A DNA stretch of 64,000 bases, from the NCBI GenBank assembly GCA_020060215.1, contig JAGVAP010000123.1, positions 1 to 64,000 on the forward strand, in the 5' to 3' direction. Source of the DNA: Deltaproteobacteria bacterium. Lineage in GTDB: Bacteria > Desulfobacterota > DSM-4660 > Desulfatiglandales > HGW-15. A program made the translations under genes and the position numbers. The notes beneath the pieces are model-generated. The model had not been told where the DNA came from and did no database searches. It saw only the letters and a program-made list of their open reading frames with translations. This document shows, in pieces, positions 25,969-34,775 of the stretch. Each line of letters opens with the position of its first letter. The first letter of the stretch is position 1.

Positions 25969-26436
25969 CTAGCGCCAGACGCCGTTCCCGACATGGACCT
26001 GCAGCTTGATGATGCCCGTCGAGAGGGGACCGACTCTGTAGTAAGCGGTGCCATGTTCGTCCGTCAGATAGGCGTAGCCGGAATTGCACGTGCCTCTCGG
26101 GTTGAAGGTGATGACGGCGGCTGCGAAGGTCTGCCCTTGCGGCCCGAGAAACCGGATTCCTCCGCCGTAGTCCCCGAGGGTGACGGTCCTGGTGATCCCC
26201 GAAAGATGGTATTGATCAGGTCCGGTGCTGTAAGAGATGGTGCAGTCCGTGTTGTTCTTGATCGCAATCATCTTGCTCCTGTGCATATTGGAGTAGAGCT
26301 CCCGGGCGGCAGCTTTCAACCTGTAGCCCGGAAGGGCTGCCCTGAACCCCGCTACGGTGATCGCGCCCAGGATGATGAGGACGATGCAGGCGGCCAGAAG
26401 TTCCAGCAGTGTAAACCCGGAGCGGTCTCTGTTCAT
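25969..26436 (-). CDS. fimT: FimT/GspH-type minor pseudopilin, first gene of the minor-pilin operon
   Basis: 155 aa beginning MNRDRSGFTLLELLAACIVLIILGAI, a textbook prepilin leader and helix with Gly at -1 and mature Glu5. The body has RLKAAARELYSNMHRSKMIAIKNN and FNPRGTCNSGYAYL, typical of FimT/GspH. In type IV pilus systems FimT belongs to the minor pilins and can bind DNA during uptake; whether this one does is unknown. It is the promoter-proximal gene, 160 nt from the sigma-54 site. Confidence 0.87.
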   Translation of the reverse strand: MNRDRSGFTLLELLAACIVLIILGAITVAGFRAALPGYRLKAAARELYSNMHRSKMIAIKNNTDCTISYSTGPDQYHLSGITRTVTLGDYGGGIRFLGPQGQTFAAAVITFNPRGTCNSGYAYLTDEHGTAYYRVGPLSTGIIKLQVHVGNGVWR

Positions 26437-26595
26437 CCATGGACCTCCTCGATCCTAAGAGGTTGATGAAAAAGGCCACATCGCAGATAGATATCCGGGA
26501 AGCGGTCGGCGGCAGAAGAAAGCGGTCGGGCCCTTGCGGTAAGCAGAGCGAACGAGGTCCGCCAGCCGCTTTGATGAATAGTGTATGATCCACTG

Positions 26596-26611
26596 AGCAA
26601 TCCCTGTGCCA
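26596..26611 (-). promoter_or_regulatory. Sigma-54 (RpoN) promoter of the minor-pilin operon
   Basis: The minus strand reads TGGCACAGGGATTGCT, differing from the -24/-12 consensus TGGCACGNNNNTTGCW at one base, with exact spacing between GG and GC. Transcription would start near 26585, leaving a leader of about 150 nt before fimT (26436). Pilus genes in many proteobacteria use RpoN with PilR. No enhancer-binding protein gene is in the window. The rest of 26437-26932 shows no gene. Confidence 0.85.
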
Positions 26612-26932
26612 TCTGGGCGGAAGTCCGGAACACAAAGATTTTAAAGGGTATTTCTTCCCATGCTCACTTCTTCCCTTCGGTTCGTATGCACAGAAACGGT
26701 TGCATCGTGCACTTGTTTTTGTTTGAATTCTTCCGGGTGGGCTGTTTTTGATGTTCCTGTATAGAGACCGGTGGAGCCCGCCTGCCATTTCGACCGAAGG
26801 GAGAGATCTCATCCTCGCCATGACCAACACCTCATTACTTTATTACTCCAACACTCCAACACTCCGGTTGATTTTCCCGGCAAAGCCACCTGGCACTGAC
26901 CTGGCCCACAGGACCAGGTTTCCCGCGACGCT

Positions 26933-28318
26933 ATGAAAAGAGAGAATCTCCTGGAGATGACGGTAGACAAGGTGGCCTTCGGCGGCAACGGCGTGGCCAG
27001 GAAGGACGGGTTCGTCGTATTCGTCAGGGGCGGCCTCCCCGGCGACAGGGTCGTGGCCAGGGTCGTCAAGAAGAAGAAGGCCTATGCCGAGGCGGTCATC
27101 TCCGAGATCCTCGAACCCTCCCCGGACCGGGCAGCGGCCCCATGCCCCTACTTCGGCCGGTGCGGCGGGTGCAGGTGGCAGCACGCGCGCTACGCACGGC
27201 AGCTCGAGTACAAGAGGGATCACGTAAAGGAGGCGCTGGCGCATATCGCCTCGCTGGACCCGACCGTGGTCCGAGATACGATTCCCTCGGAGAACGAGTA
27301 CGGTTATCGAAACAAGATGGAGTTCTCCTTTTCCACCCGTCCATGGCTTCCCCCCGAGGAGTTCGAAAAAAACCCTGGAGGGGAGGGATTTGCGCTGGGG
27401 CTGCACGTCCCCGGGACCTTCGACAAGGTCATGGACATGGAGGCGTGCCTCCTCCAGCCCGAGACCGGCAACAGGATCTTGAGGGCGGTGAAGGGGTTTG
27501 CAAGGGGTTCGGGTCTGCCGGCCTATGGGATCAAGAGCCATGAGGGGTTCTGGCGTTTCCTCACCATCCGCCACAGCGATTTCTTCGACGAATGGATGGT
27601 CAACGTGGTCACCAGCGAGGAAAACCCCGAAGTCATGGCCGCCCTGGCAGGCGCCCTCCATGACGAGTTCGGCAACCTGCGAACTGTGGTCAACAACATC
27701 AGCCGGAGGAAGGCCTCCATTGCAGTCGGTGAAAAGGAGGTCGTCGTCCGGGGTCCGGGTATGATCACGGACAGGCTGGGGCGGTTCCAGTTCAGGATAT
27801 CGGCGAATTCATTCTTTCAGACCAACTCCCGAACCGCCGCCAGGCTGTATGAAAAGGTTGCGGAGTTCGCGGAGCTGAAGGGAAATGAAAAGGTGCTTGA
27901 CCTCTACAGCGGAACCGGGACCATACCGATCTTCCTCAGCCCATTCACCAGGGGCGAGGTGCTGGGCATGGAGATCAACGGGGTGGCGGTTCAGGACGCG
28001 GAGAGGAACTGCAGGCTGAACAACATCGACCAGTGTCGATTCATGATCGGCGATATCAGGGAGACCCTCGCCGCTACCCGATTCCGGCCGGACGTGCTGA
28101 TCATCGATCCGCCGAGGAGCGGGATGCACAAGGATGCTGTGGCAGGGGCTTTGGACCTTGGGGCCGAGCGGGTCGTGTACGTCTCCTGCAACCCTTCGAC
28201 GCTCGCCAGGGACCTCGAGATCATGGCCGGAACATACGAGGTCGTGGAGGTCCAGCCCTTTGACATGTTCCCGCACACGTACCATGTGGAGGCCGTCACC
28301 AAGCTGGTGCGCAGGTGA
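26933..28318 (+). CDS. rlmD: 23S rRNA (uracil-C5)-methyltransferase, RlmD/RumA type
   Basis: A SAM-dependent RNA m5U methyltransferase of the TrmA/RlmD superfamily. The 461-aa protein has an N-terminal TRAM domain (about 1-60), a [4Fe-4S]-binding cysteine cluster (CPYFGRCGGCRWQH plus a later Cys in MDMEACLLQP), the SAM motif LDLYSGTGTIPIFLS, IIDPPRSGMHKDAV and the catalytic-cysteine motif VSCNPSTLARDL. This matches RlmD (U1939) better than TrmA, which lacks TRAM and the cluster. Target specificity is inferred. ATG 26933 is followed by the usual family N-terminus. Confidence 0.9.
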   Translation: MKRENLLEMTVDKVAFGGNGVARKDGFVVFVRGGLPGDRVVARVVKKKKAYAEAVISEILEPSPDRAAAPCPYFGRCGGCRWQHARYARQLEYKRDHVKEALAHIASLDPTVVRDTIPSENEYGYRNKMEFSFSTRPWLPPEEFEKNPGGEGFALGLHVPGTFDKVMDMEACLLQPETGNRILRAVKGFARGSGLPAYGIKSHEGFWRFLTIRHSDFFDEWMVNVVTSEENPEVMAALAGALHDEFGNLRTVVNNISRRKASIAVGEKEVVVRGPGMITDRLGRFQFRISANSFFQTNSRTAARLYEKVAEFAELKGNEKVLDLYSGTGTIPIFLSPFTRGEVLGMEINGVAVQDAERNCRLNNIDQCRFMIGDIRETLAATRFRPDVLIIDPPRSGMHKDAVAGALDLGAERVVYVSCNPSTLARDLEIMAGTYEVVEVQPFDMFPHTYHVEAVTKLVRR

Positions 28319-28356
28319 GTGTCAAAGCCCCAAGCTGAAGTATCAAATGAAATCTG

Positions 28357-28384
28357 TTGACAATTCCGGCCGTGCCTGTATTAA
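28357..28384 (+). promoter_or_regulatory. Sigma-70 promoter for the rpsU leader or small RNA
   Basis: TTGACA (28357-28362), a 16-nt spacer, and TATTAA followed by T (28379-28384): a strong promoter that starts about 28391, more than 340 nt before the rpsU ATG. The transcript first crosses a structured, non-coding stretch and a terminator. Confidence 0.75.
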
Positions 28385-28390
28385 TTATTT

Positions 28391-28699
28391 TTTTGGATTC
28401 AGGCCGTATGAGATTCGAGAGTGGCGCGGCTCGTCGGGCTCAAACCGGACGATGCGTTGAGCGCGGCGGCTCCAACGGATAAAAGGGGGTGATTTCCATA
28501 ACCGGAAGTCGGCAGAGGTACAGACGGGGAAAATTGCCTTTCGGTTTCATCATACCTCCCTGCGAACGGGTATGGTAGATGCTCTCCGGCTTCCTTGTCG
28601 GCTTCGAACCCGCTCTTCCCGGGAAGGACGGGCCTGAAGCGGATTGAGAACGCAGCAAGGAATGATCCGGGCATCTCCGGTATGGGGATGCTTTTTTTC
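28391..28699 (+). ncRNA. Candidate structured RNA or attenuated leader upstream of rpsU
   Basis: About 305 nt bounded by a good promoter and a Rho-independent terminator, with no credible reading frame. Visible helices: GCTTC 28601-28605 with GAAGC 28636-28640, CCCG 28609-28612 with CGGG 28629-28632 and CTTC 28615-28618 with GAAG 28623-28626, all nested in one arm. A CATACC...GGTATG stem lies at about 28550-28575. Nested helices with small internal loops point to a real RNA rather than spacer. It could be an independent small RNA or an attenuated rpsU leader. It is not tmRNA or RNase P RNA; a 6S-type RNA is not shown by what I can see. Confidence 0.55.
28671..28699 (+). terminator. Rho-independent terminator between the RNA and rpsU
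   Basis: GCATCTCC (28671-28678), loop GGTAT, GGGGATGC (28684-28691) and a run of seven T. It ends the RNA above and lies only 38 nt before the rpsU start, so it may act as an attenuator controlling rpsU. Confidence 0.85.
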
Positions 28700-28736
28700 T
28701 TAAGCCCTTTTTCCAGAGGAGGAGCATAGCAGCACC

Positions 28737-28925
28737 ATGAAGGTCATCGTTCAGGACAACCAGATCGAGAAGGCGCTGAGGGATCTCAAGAAGAAGCTTA
28801 CAAAAGAAGGGTTCTTCTCGGAGATCAAGGAGCGCCGCTTTTATGACAAACCCAGCGTACAGAAAAAGAAGAAGCAGGCCAAGGCGGCCAAGAGAAGAAG
28901 AAAAAGGATGAGGAAGATGTACTAG
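28737..28925 (+). CDS. rpsU: 30S ribosomal protein bS21
   Basis: 62-aa bS21: MKVIVQDNQIEKALRDLKKKL, then KEGFFSEIKERRFYDKPSVQ and a lysine/arginine-rich tail. bS21 helps recognition of the mRNA Shine-Dalgarno region on the 30S platform. The GAGGAGGAG site lies about 13 nt before the ATG, a rather long spacing. The terminator just upstream suggests regulated read-through. Confidence 0.95.
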   Translation: MKVIVQDNQIEKALRDLKKKLTKEGFFSEIKERRFYDKPSVQKKKKQAKAAKRRRKRMRKMY

Positions 28926-28981
28926 ACCACGAGCCCTCGGTCCCCCCAGACGGATACCTGAGCCCGCTCCCACGCTGCTTC

Positions 28982-29018
28982 TGCGGAAAGATCGCTTCCT
29001 CGAGGCGATCTTTCCGCA
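28982..29018. terminator. Perfect 14-bp hairpin after rpsU
   Basis: TGCGGAAAGATCGC (28982-28995) pairs perfectly with GCGATCTTTCCGCA (29005-29018), loop of 9. No T-run follows, so it may be a processing or stability element rather than a classic terminator. Confidence 0.6.
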
Positions 29019-29092
29019 CCCGAATCGCCTTTAAGAAGACTGATACTCCATCGAGGGATCATGACCAAGTGATACCTTTTGTTACGTTTTTC

Positions 29093-29119
29093 TTGACAAA
29101 AGGACACTGAACAGATAAA
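29093..29119 (+). promoter_or_regulatory. Possible sigma-70 promoter of the qrc operon
   Basis: TTGACA (29093-29098) with GATAAA (29114-29119) at 15-nt spacing, or TAAATA at 17 nt. The -35 is perfect, the -10 is weak. It lies 64 nt before qrcA, in the right place for the operon. Confidence 0.5.
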
Positions 29120-29182
29120 TACCCAAATTGCTTAGTCCTTTCTTCTTTCCTGAAAAAACAATGCAATCAGAGGGTTGACCAA

Positions 29183-29908
29183 ATGGAAAACCAAACGAAC
29201 TCTTCTGGAAAATCTCCGAAGAGAGGATGGATCAGTTCGCTCATCGACCTGGTTCTCTCTTACTATGCCGACCTGGTCTCCAGGCCTTTCGGAAGCGGGC
29301 TGGTCTACTTTCTGGCGGGGATGTTTCCCGCCCTGATCGTAGGCTGGCTTGTTTTTCCGCTGGCCCTGTATTCAGGGCAGGAGCAGCCCCTGCGCTTCAG
29401 TCATGTCATCCATACCAACCCGGACATCGGCATTTCGGGAGATACGGAAACGGAGAGGTGCCTCTACTGCCACTCTTTCCGGGATGACGGTACCTTTTCG
29501 GGTATACCCAAGAACGAGACCTGCATGGAATGCCACAGCGACGTGGACGCCCCCTTGGGGGAGGACCCCGAGGAGAAGAGATTTCTGACCGAGTATGCGG
29601 CAAAGGAAAAAGAGGTCCCCTGGCTTTCCTACTATCGGCAGCCCGACTGCGTCTATTTTTCCCATATCGCACATGTGAAGATGGGGAACCTGGACTGCCG
29701 CACCTGTCACGGCGACCACGGCCGCAGCGACGTGTTGCCCGTCCACCAGAAGAACCGTATAACGGGTTACAGCAGAAACATCTGGGGGATGAACATCGCG
29801 GGATACAAGTCCAAGCCCTGGGATCGAATGAAGATGGATGACTGCGGTGAATGCCATGATCAGAGAGGTCTCCCGCAGAACAACAACTGCTTTGTCTGTC
29901 ACAAGTGA
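29183..29908 (+). CDS. qrcA: Menaquinone reductase multiheme cytochrome c subunit QrcA
   Basis: Qrc passes electrons from periplasmic cytochrome c3 to menaquinone in sulfate reducers. The 241-aa product has a membrane-anchoring helix near residues 38-62 (GLVYFLAGMFPALIVGWLVF). The periplasmic part has five c-type heme motifs: CLYCH, CMECH, CRTCH, CGECH and CFVCH. FSHxxH pairs (RFSHVIH, YFSHIAH) look like distal heme ligands, as in class III-type cytochromes. My recollection is that the characterised Desulfovibrio subunit has six hemes; only five CxxCH are visible here. The identification rests on the following qrcB, qrcC and qrcD genes in canonical order. Confidence 0.9.
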   Translation: MENQTNSSGKSPKRGWISSLIDLVLSYYADLVSRPFGSGLVYFLAGMFPALIVGWLVFPLALYSGQEQPLRFSHVIHTNPDIGISGDTETERCLYCHSFRDDGTFSGIPKNETCMECHSDVDAPLGEDPEEKRFLTEYAAKEKEVPWLSYYRQPDCVYFSHIAHVKMGNLDCRTCHGDHGRSDVLPVHQKNRITGYSRNIWGMNIAGYKSKPWDRMKMDDCGECHDQRGLPQNNNCFVCHK

Positions 29909-29983
29909 CGACAATCGGCACAACCCCGAACCTTGAACCTTTGAACCTCTGAACGGGTGTTCAAAGCATAGGGGAACAGAGCG

Positions 29984-32485
29984 ATGGAATTGAACATGAA
30001 GAATCTTGTGAAGTGGACCGCCTTCAATAGACGGAATTTCATCAAGCTGCTGATCGGCGGTGCAGCAGGAATACACCTGACCCCGCTTCCCTGGAAGCTG
30101 ATGGACGACAGCGCCATCTGGACCCAGACATGGCCCTGGATCCCGGTCCCGCCGAGGGGCGAGTTCACCCACGTCAAGTCCGTCTGTCAGCTTTGTTCCG
30201 GGGGTTGTGGAATCGAGGTCAGAAAAGTCGACGACAGGGCGGTCAAGATCGAGGGCCGTAACGACTTTCCCGTGAATCCAGGAGGCATCTGCCCCTTAGG
30301 GGCCGGCGGTCTCCAACTCCTCTATGATGAGACCGTTCGGTTCCCCGGACCGATGCGGAGGGTAGGACCCAGGGGCTCCGGGGAGTTCCTGGAGATCACC
30401 TGGGATGAGGCGATCAAAGAGGTTGCGCAGCGTATTGGAGCCCTGAGGGCGCAGAAAAGACCCGAGGCCATTGCGGCCGTCGACGGGAACGGGGACGGAA
30501 CCACGACCGCAGTCCTGGTACAAAGGCTCATGGAGGCATGCGGAAGCCCCAACTACGTCAGGATGCCCACTGCGGAGGATACGTATTCCATTGCGAACCG
30601 GCTGATGACGGGAAATGAAGGCCCCATGGCCTATGACCTGGAAAATGCCGATTTCATCCTGAGCTTCGGCTGCGGCCTGATCGAGGGCTGGGGTACCCCC
30701 GGCCGGATGCTCAATGCCTGGTCCATCTGGAACCAGGACCCCTCGAACAAGAAGGTCCGCGTGGTCCAGGTTGAGGCCAGGAGCTCCAATACCGCCTCCA
30801 AGGCGGACCACTGGGTTGCCCCCTATCCGGGAACCGAGGGGGCGCTGGCGCTTGGTCTCGCTCACGTCATCATCAAGGAAGCGCTCTTCGACAATTATTT
30901 CGTGTCCAACCACTCCTTCGGTTTCAATGACTGGACGTCCCCCGATGGAAAGTCGCACCAGGGATTCCGCACGGTCGTGCTCCAGAAGTACTCGCCCCAG
31001 GCGGTCGCGAAGATCACCGGGGTGGATCCGGGGCAGATCGCCTCCCTGGCCCGCGCCTTCGCCAAGGCCAAGGCGCCGGTAGCCCTTTGCGGGAAGGGCA
31101 AAGGCACCATGAGCGGCGACGTGCTGGAATTCATGGCCGTTCAGGCCCTCAACGGCCTGGTCGGCAACATCAACAAGGCGGGCGGCGTCCTGTTGCACGA
31201 CCCCCTGCCTTTCACTCCTCTTCCCGCGGTGGAAAAGGACGGGATCGCTTCCGAGGGGTTGAGAAAGGGTCGTCTCGACCTTGCCGGTACCAAGGGCTAT
31301 CCCTTTGCCCGATCGCTCGCCAACAACTTCGCGGAAGCCGTTGTCAACAGCCATTCGTCCCCCGTGGACCTGCTCCTCGTTTTTGCGGCCAATCCGGCCT
31401 ATGACCTGCCGCACACGGGGCCCTTCTCCTATGCCATGCAGAAGGTGCCGTTCATCGTGAGTTTTTCTCCTTACAGGGACGAGACCGCCCTCATGGCAGA
31501 CCTCGTGCTCCCGGATCATACATACCTGGAGAAGAAGGAGGATGTGGTCTGGCCTGCGGGTCTCCAGTATCCCCTTTGCGGCGTCTCGACCCCTGTCGTG
31601 AAACCGGTTTACAGAACCATGCAGAGCGGAGACGCGATCATCCGGCTGGCACAGGCTGTCGGAGGCACGGTCGGGGCATCCTTCCCGTGGAAGGGCTTCG
31701 AAGAGCCCATGAAGGCGCGGTTCAAGGGCTTGGCCGATTCGATCGGCGGTACCACCGTGTACAAAGAAGGGCTCACTCCGTGGAAGCGACTCAAGGACCG
31801 CGTGCCCGTGGAAACGGACTACAGCTCCTTCGAAGACCTGTGGAAGAAGTTATCGGCCAACGGCCTCTGGTATCGGCCTTCGCACGAGTTCAAGCGGTGG
31901 GAAATCATCTTCAAGACGCCCTCCAAGAGGTTTGAATTCTACAGCGCCGGCCTGGAGCGCACCGTAGCGACCCTTGCACAAGGGACCAGTCCGAAGTCGG
32001 CCATGGAGCGCATGGGGATTGCAGCCGAAGGAGACGAGGCCTTCCTGCCCCACTTTGAGAAGCCCAGGACAGTAGCGGGCAGGGAAAAGTACCCACTCCT
32101 GCTTATGCCTTATGAGCTGATCAACCTCGGGTGCGGATTTGTCCCCACCCCTCCCTATCTGCAGAAGACCCTTTTTGATGATCAAATTCGAAAAAACGAT
32201 TCCTTTGCTGACATCAACCCTGAGACCGCCGCCATGTATGGTTTGAAACAAGGCGACGCCGTTTACATCGAGTCTCACCATGGCCGGGTCAGGGCGAGGG
32301 TCAATCTGGCGGCAGGGGTTATGCCCGGGGTCCTCTTCCTCCCTATGGGTCTGGGGCACAAGGGGTTTGGGGAGTTTCTCAGGGGAAAAGGGGCCAACCC
32401 GGGGACGATCGTCGAGACCCGCAAGGACCCGATCGGCGGACAGGCGGTCTGGTGGGAGACCAGGGTCAGGGTCACAAAAGTCTAA
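29984..32485 (+). CDS. qrcB: Menaquinone reductase molybdopterin-family subunit QrcB
   Basis: 833-aa member of the molybdopterin oxidoreductase superfamily. A twin-arginine signal (NRRNFIKLLIGGAAG, about 14-28) sends it to the periplasm. An N-terminal iron-sulfur site CxxCxxxC is in SVCQLCSGGCGIEV, with a fourth Cys in GGICPLG. Superfamily segments such as LPDHTYLEKKEDVVWPAGLQ and the C-terminal NPETAAMYGLKQGDAVYIES follow. Characterised QrcB is reported to lack a molybdenum cofactor, so it may be structural and electron-transferring; that is family knowledge, not visible here. The start ATG 29984 has a GGGGAA site. It is preceded by a short hairpin (CTTTGAAC / GTTCAAAG). Confidence 0.9.
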   Translation: MELNMKNLVKWTAFNRRNFIKLLIGGAAGIHLTPLPWKLMDDSAIWTQTWPWIPVPPRGEFTHVKSVCQLCSGGCGIEVRKVDDRAVKIEGRNDFPVNPGGICPLGAGGLQLLYDETVRFPGPMRRVGPRGSGEFLEITWDEAIKEVAQRIGALRAQKRPEAIAAVDGNGDGTTTAVLVQRLMEACGSPNYVRMPTAEDTYSIANRLMTGNEGPMAYDLENADFILSFGCGLIEGWGTPGRMLNAWSIWNQDPSNKKVRVVQVEARSSNTASKADHWVAPYPGTEGALALGLAHVIIKEALFDNYFVSNHSFGFNDWTSPDGKSHQGFRTVVLQKYSPQAVAKITGVDPGQIASLARAFAKAKAPVALCGKGKGTMSGDVLEFMAVQALNGLVGNINKAGGVLLHDPLPFTPLPAVEKDGIASEGLRKGRLDLAGTKGYPFARSLANNFAEAVVNSHSSPVDLLLVFAANPAYDLPHTGPFSYAMQKVPFIVSFSPYRDETALMADLVLPDHTYLEKKEDVVWPAGLQYPLCGVSTPVVKPVYRTMQSGDAIIRLAQAVGGTVGASFPWKGFEEPMKARFKGLADSIGGTTVYKEGLTPWKRLKDRVPVETDYSSFEDLWKKLSANGLWYRPSHEFKRWEIIFKTPSKRFEFYSAGLERTVATLAQGTSPKSAMERMGIAAEGDEAFLPHFEKPRTVAGREKYPLLLMPYELINLGCGFVPTPPYLQKTLFDDQIRKNDSFADINPETAAMYGLKQGDAVYIESHHGRVRARVNLAAGVMPGVLFLPMGLGHKGFGEFLRGKGANPGTIVETRKDPIGGQAVWWETRVRVTKV

Positions 32486-32600
32486 GTTGGAGGTTGGAGG
32501 AGCGGCCCTTCGGGCCTTGAGGCTGGAGGCAAGAAACGGAAACGCATTGCCTCCCCGTCCTAAAGTGAGTGAAACGAACGCTCCTCCAGGCCTCTAACCG
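32486..32600. repeat. GGTTGGAGG hairpin repeat, copy 2, inside the qrc operon
   Basis: Left arm GTTGGAGGTTGGAGGAGCGG (from 32488) and right arm CGCTCCTCCAGGCCTCTAAC (about 32579-32598) are imperfect inverted copies. It fills the qrcB-qrcC gap inside an operon whose genes must be co-expressed, so it is not acting as a full terminator. Confidence 0.7.
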
Positions 32601-32620
32601 CGAAGCGTAAGGGGTAACTG

Positions 32621-33400
32621 ATGAAAAAACAGATCAGAGGCAAGTACAAATTTGGAATGGTCATCGACCTGGATAAGTGCACGGGTTGTGGGACCTGCGT
32701 CGTCGCCTGCTCGGCGGAAAACAACGTCCCCGTAGGACCGGATGACTCCGACAAGGAAAGGTTCGTCGCCTGGATGCAGCTCTATCGGATCCAGAACGGA
32801 AAGCCGTTCCCGCAGACGGAGTTCTCCTATATTCCACGTCCATGTATGCAGTGCGACCATCATACGCCTTGCGTCTCCGTATGCCCTCCGACGGCTACCG
32901 ACGTGGACACCGATACGGGGATCGTGAGCCAGATCTACACCCGGTGCATTGGATGCAGATACTGCCAGGCTGCCTGCCCCTATCATGCCCGATACTTCAA
33001 CTGGTGGGATCCCGTCTTTCCCAAGGGGACCGAACGCCACCTCTCTCCGGAGGTGTCGGCCCGCATGAGAGGGGTCGTCGAGAAATGCACGTTCTGTCAC
33101 CACCGTTATATGAGGGCCAAGACAAAGGCCTATGCGGATGGAAGGCGGGACATCGAGGAAAACGAGTACATCACGGCATGCACCGAGGCCTGCCCGGCAC
33201 AGGCGATCACGTTCGGCGATCTCAACAACCCCAAACACAAGGTCTCTCAGCTAGCCAAGAGCCCGAACGCCTTCAGGCTTCTTGAACGCCTCGGAACGGA
33301 GCCCAAGGTCTACTATCTCAGTTCCAAAGAGTGGGTGCGGCTTGCGGCCGACAACTACCTGCCCCATGAGCTCGAAAAGCGCGGCAGGGCGAAGACTTGA
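32621..33400 (+). CDS. qrcC: Menaquinone reductase iron-sulfur subunit QrcC
   Basis: 259-aa ferredoxin-like protein with four cysteine clusters in the order seen in NrfC/PsrB-type subunits: CTGCGTCVVAC, CMQCDHHTPCVSVC, CIGCRYCQAAC with CPYHAR, and CTFCHHRY with CTEAC. They can bind four iron-sulfur clusters. No own signal peptide is visible, so it is probably carried to the periplasm with TAT-targeted QrcB. It would relay electrons between the hemes of QrcA and the membrane subunit QrcD. Confidence 0.92.
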   Translation: MKKQIRGKYKFGMVIDLDKCTGCGTCVVACSAENNVPVGPDDSDKERFVAWMQLYRIQNGKPFPQTEFSYIPRPCMQCDHHTPCVSVCPPTATDVDTDTGIVSQIYTRCIGCRYCQAACPYHARYFNWWDPVFPKGTERHLSPEVSARMRGVVEKCTFCHHRYMRAKTKAYADGRRDIEENEYITACTEACPAQAITFGDLNNPKHKVSQLAKSPNAFRLLERLGTEPKVYYLSSKEWVRLAADNYLPHELEKRGRAKT

Positions 33401-33485
33401 CATTCCGGGCGAACAGAACGCTTCCGACCACGATGGCGGAGCGACGGACTCTTCGACCCCGATGCATTTGCTAGGAGGATGATTG

Positions 33486-34775
33486 ATGGATTCGGCGTTG
33501 ATCCCAAAAGGCGTGACGAGAAGTTCCCCCAGAGTGTTCTTTCTGTGGACCCTGCCCTGGCTGGCGCTCCTGGCCTGGGGGGGGGTGAGCGCATTCCTCT
33601 GCCTCTGGAAGGGGCTTAACCAGACCAATATGAGCAATATCTTTGCCTTTGCGCTCTGGATTGTCTTCGACCTGGCAGTGATCGCACTCGGGGCCGGCGC
33701 CTTTTTCACAGGTTTTCTCACCTATATCATCAACCGGAAAGAGCTCAAGGACATCATCAATGCGGCCGTGATCATCGGCTTCATATGCTACTCGGGCGCA
33801 GTAGCCATGCTGGGGATAGATATCGGCCAGCCCATCAGGGGTTGGTTCATCTTCTGGCATGCCAATGTCCATTCGATGCTTACCGAGGTTTCTTTCTGCA
33901 TCACCTGCTACCTGGGCGTCCTGGCCATAGAGTACGTGCCGCTGATCCTGGAGAACAGGAAATTGGATGAAGTCCGGGAGTTTCGGCTCTTCGGGCATAA
34001 CCTGCACCACATCATGGCTGTGTTTGCGGCCACGGGGACCTTCCTCTCCTTCTTCCATCAGGGTTCCCTCGGCGGAATGTTCGGCGTCATGTATGCGAGG
34101 CCCTTCGCCGCAAGGTGGGAATTCTACGTCTGGCCGACCACCTTCTTCCTCTTTGTGCTTTCGGCGATCGCCTCAGGACCCTGCTTCACCATTTTGATCA
34201 CCCGGCTGACCGAGGCGATCACGCGGAAGAAACTCGTCCCGGACGCTGCCGTTCAGACCCTGGCGAAGATCGCCGGCTGGCTGCTGGCCGCCTATATGAT
34301 CCTGAAGATCGCGGATACCCTTGCCTGGGTATACGGCATCGTCCCGCGATCCGGACTGGCCTTCATGGATTTCTACAGGCAAGGGCCTTATGGAGTCTGG
34401 CTGGTGGTGGCGGAAATCCTCATCTTCGGCATCATCCCCGCTATCATGCTCATCGTCCCCTCCGTGAGGGAGAACAAGCCGTTGCTGATCATCGCCTGCC
34501 TGATGAACTGCGCGGGGATCGTTCTCAACCGGTTTGTCTTCATCATCGTGACACTGGCCATTCCGGTGATGCCCTTTGATCGCTTCTGGAGCTACATCCC
34601 CACCTGGCAGGAGTGGGGGATCTCCATGGCCGTGATCGGTTACGGAGTGCTGCTCTTCTCTCTCTCCTACCGGTATCTCCCGGTATTTCCGAAAGAGGTC
34701 GAGCTCAATGCCGTCCGGCACATCGAAAAGCGGCCGGAACCCAGGGTAGTGGCATCTCCGGCAGGGGCACACTGA
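33486..34775 (+). CDS. qrcD: Menaquinone reductase integral membrane subunit QrcD (NrfD family)
   Basis: 429-aa NrfD/PsrC-type membrane protein with about ten transmembrane segments, for example LPWLALLAWGGVSAFLCLW and the helices at 50-75, 88-110, 135-155, 225-245 and 310-360. This subunit carries the menaquinone site and membrane electron transfer in Qrc. ATG 33486 has a GGAGG site 8 nt upstream. Gene order qrcA-B-C-D is complete. Confidence 0.93.
   Translation: MDSALIPKGVTRSSPRVFFLWTLPWLALLAWGGVSAFLCLWKGLNQTNMSNIFAFALWIVFDLAVIALGAGAFFTGFLTYIINRKELKDIINAAVIIGFICYSGAVAMLGIDIGQPIRGWFIFWHANVHSMLTEVSFCITCYLGVLAIEYVPLILENRKLDEVREFRLFGHNLHHIMAVFAATGTFLSFFHQGSLGGMFGVMYARPFAARWEFYVWPTTFFLFVLSAIASGPCFTILITRLTEAITRKKLVPDAAVQTLAKIAGWLLAAYMILKIADTLAWVYGIVPRSGLAFMDFYRQGPYGVWLVVAEILIFGIIPAIMLIVPSVRENKPLLIIACLMNCAGIVLNRFVFIIVTLAIPVMPFDRFWSYIPTWQEWGISMAVIGYGVLLFSLSYRYLPVFPKEVELNAVRHIEKRPEPRVVASPAGAH

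Noticed and set aside
26888..26903. Second sigma-54-like site TGGCACTGACCTGGCC before rlmD
   Set aside because: The -12 element is TGGC rather than TTGC, and RlmD is not a typical RpoN-controlled gene.
28391..28699. 6S RNA
   Set aside because: Typical length and closing stem were not found; left as an unassigned structured RNA.
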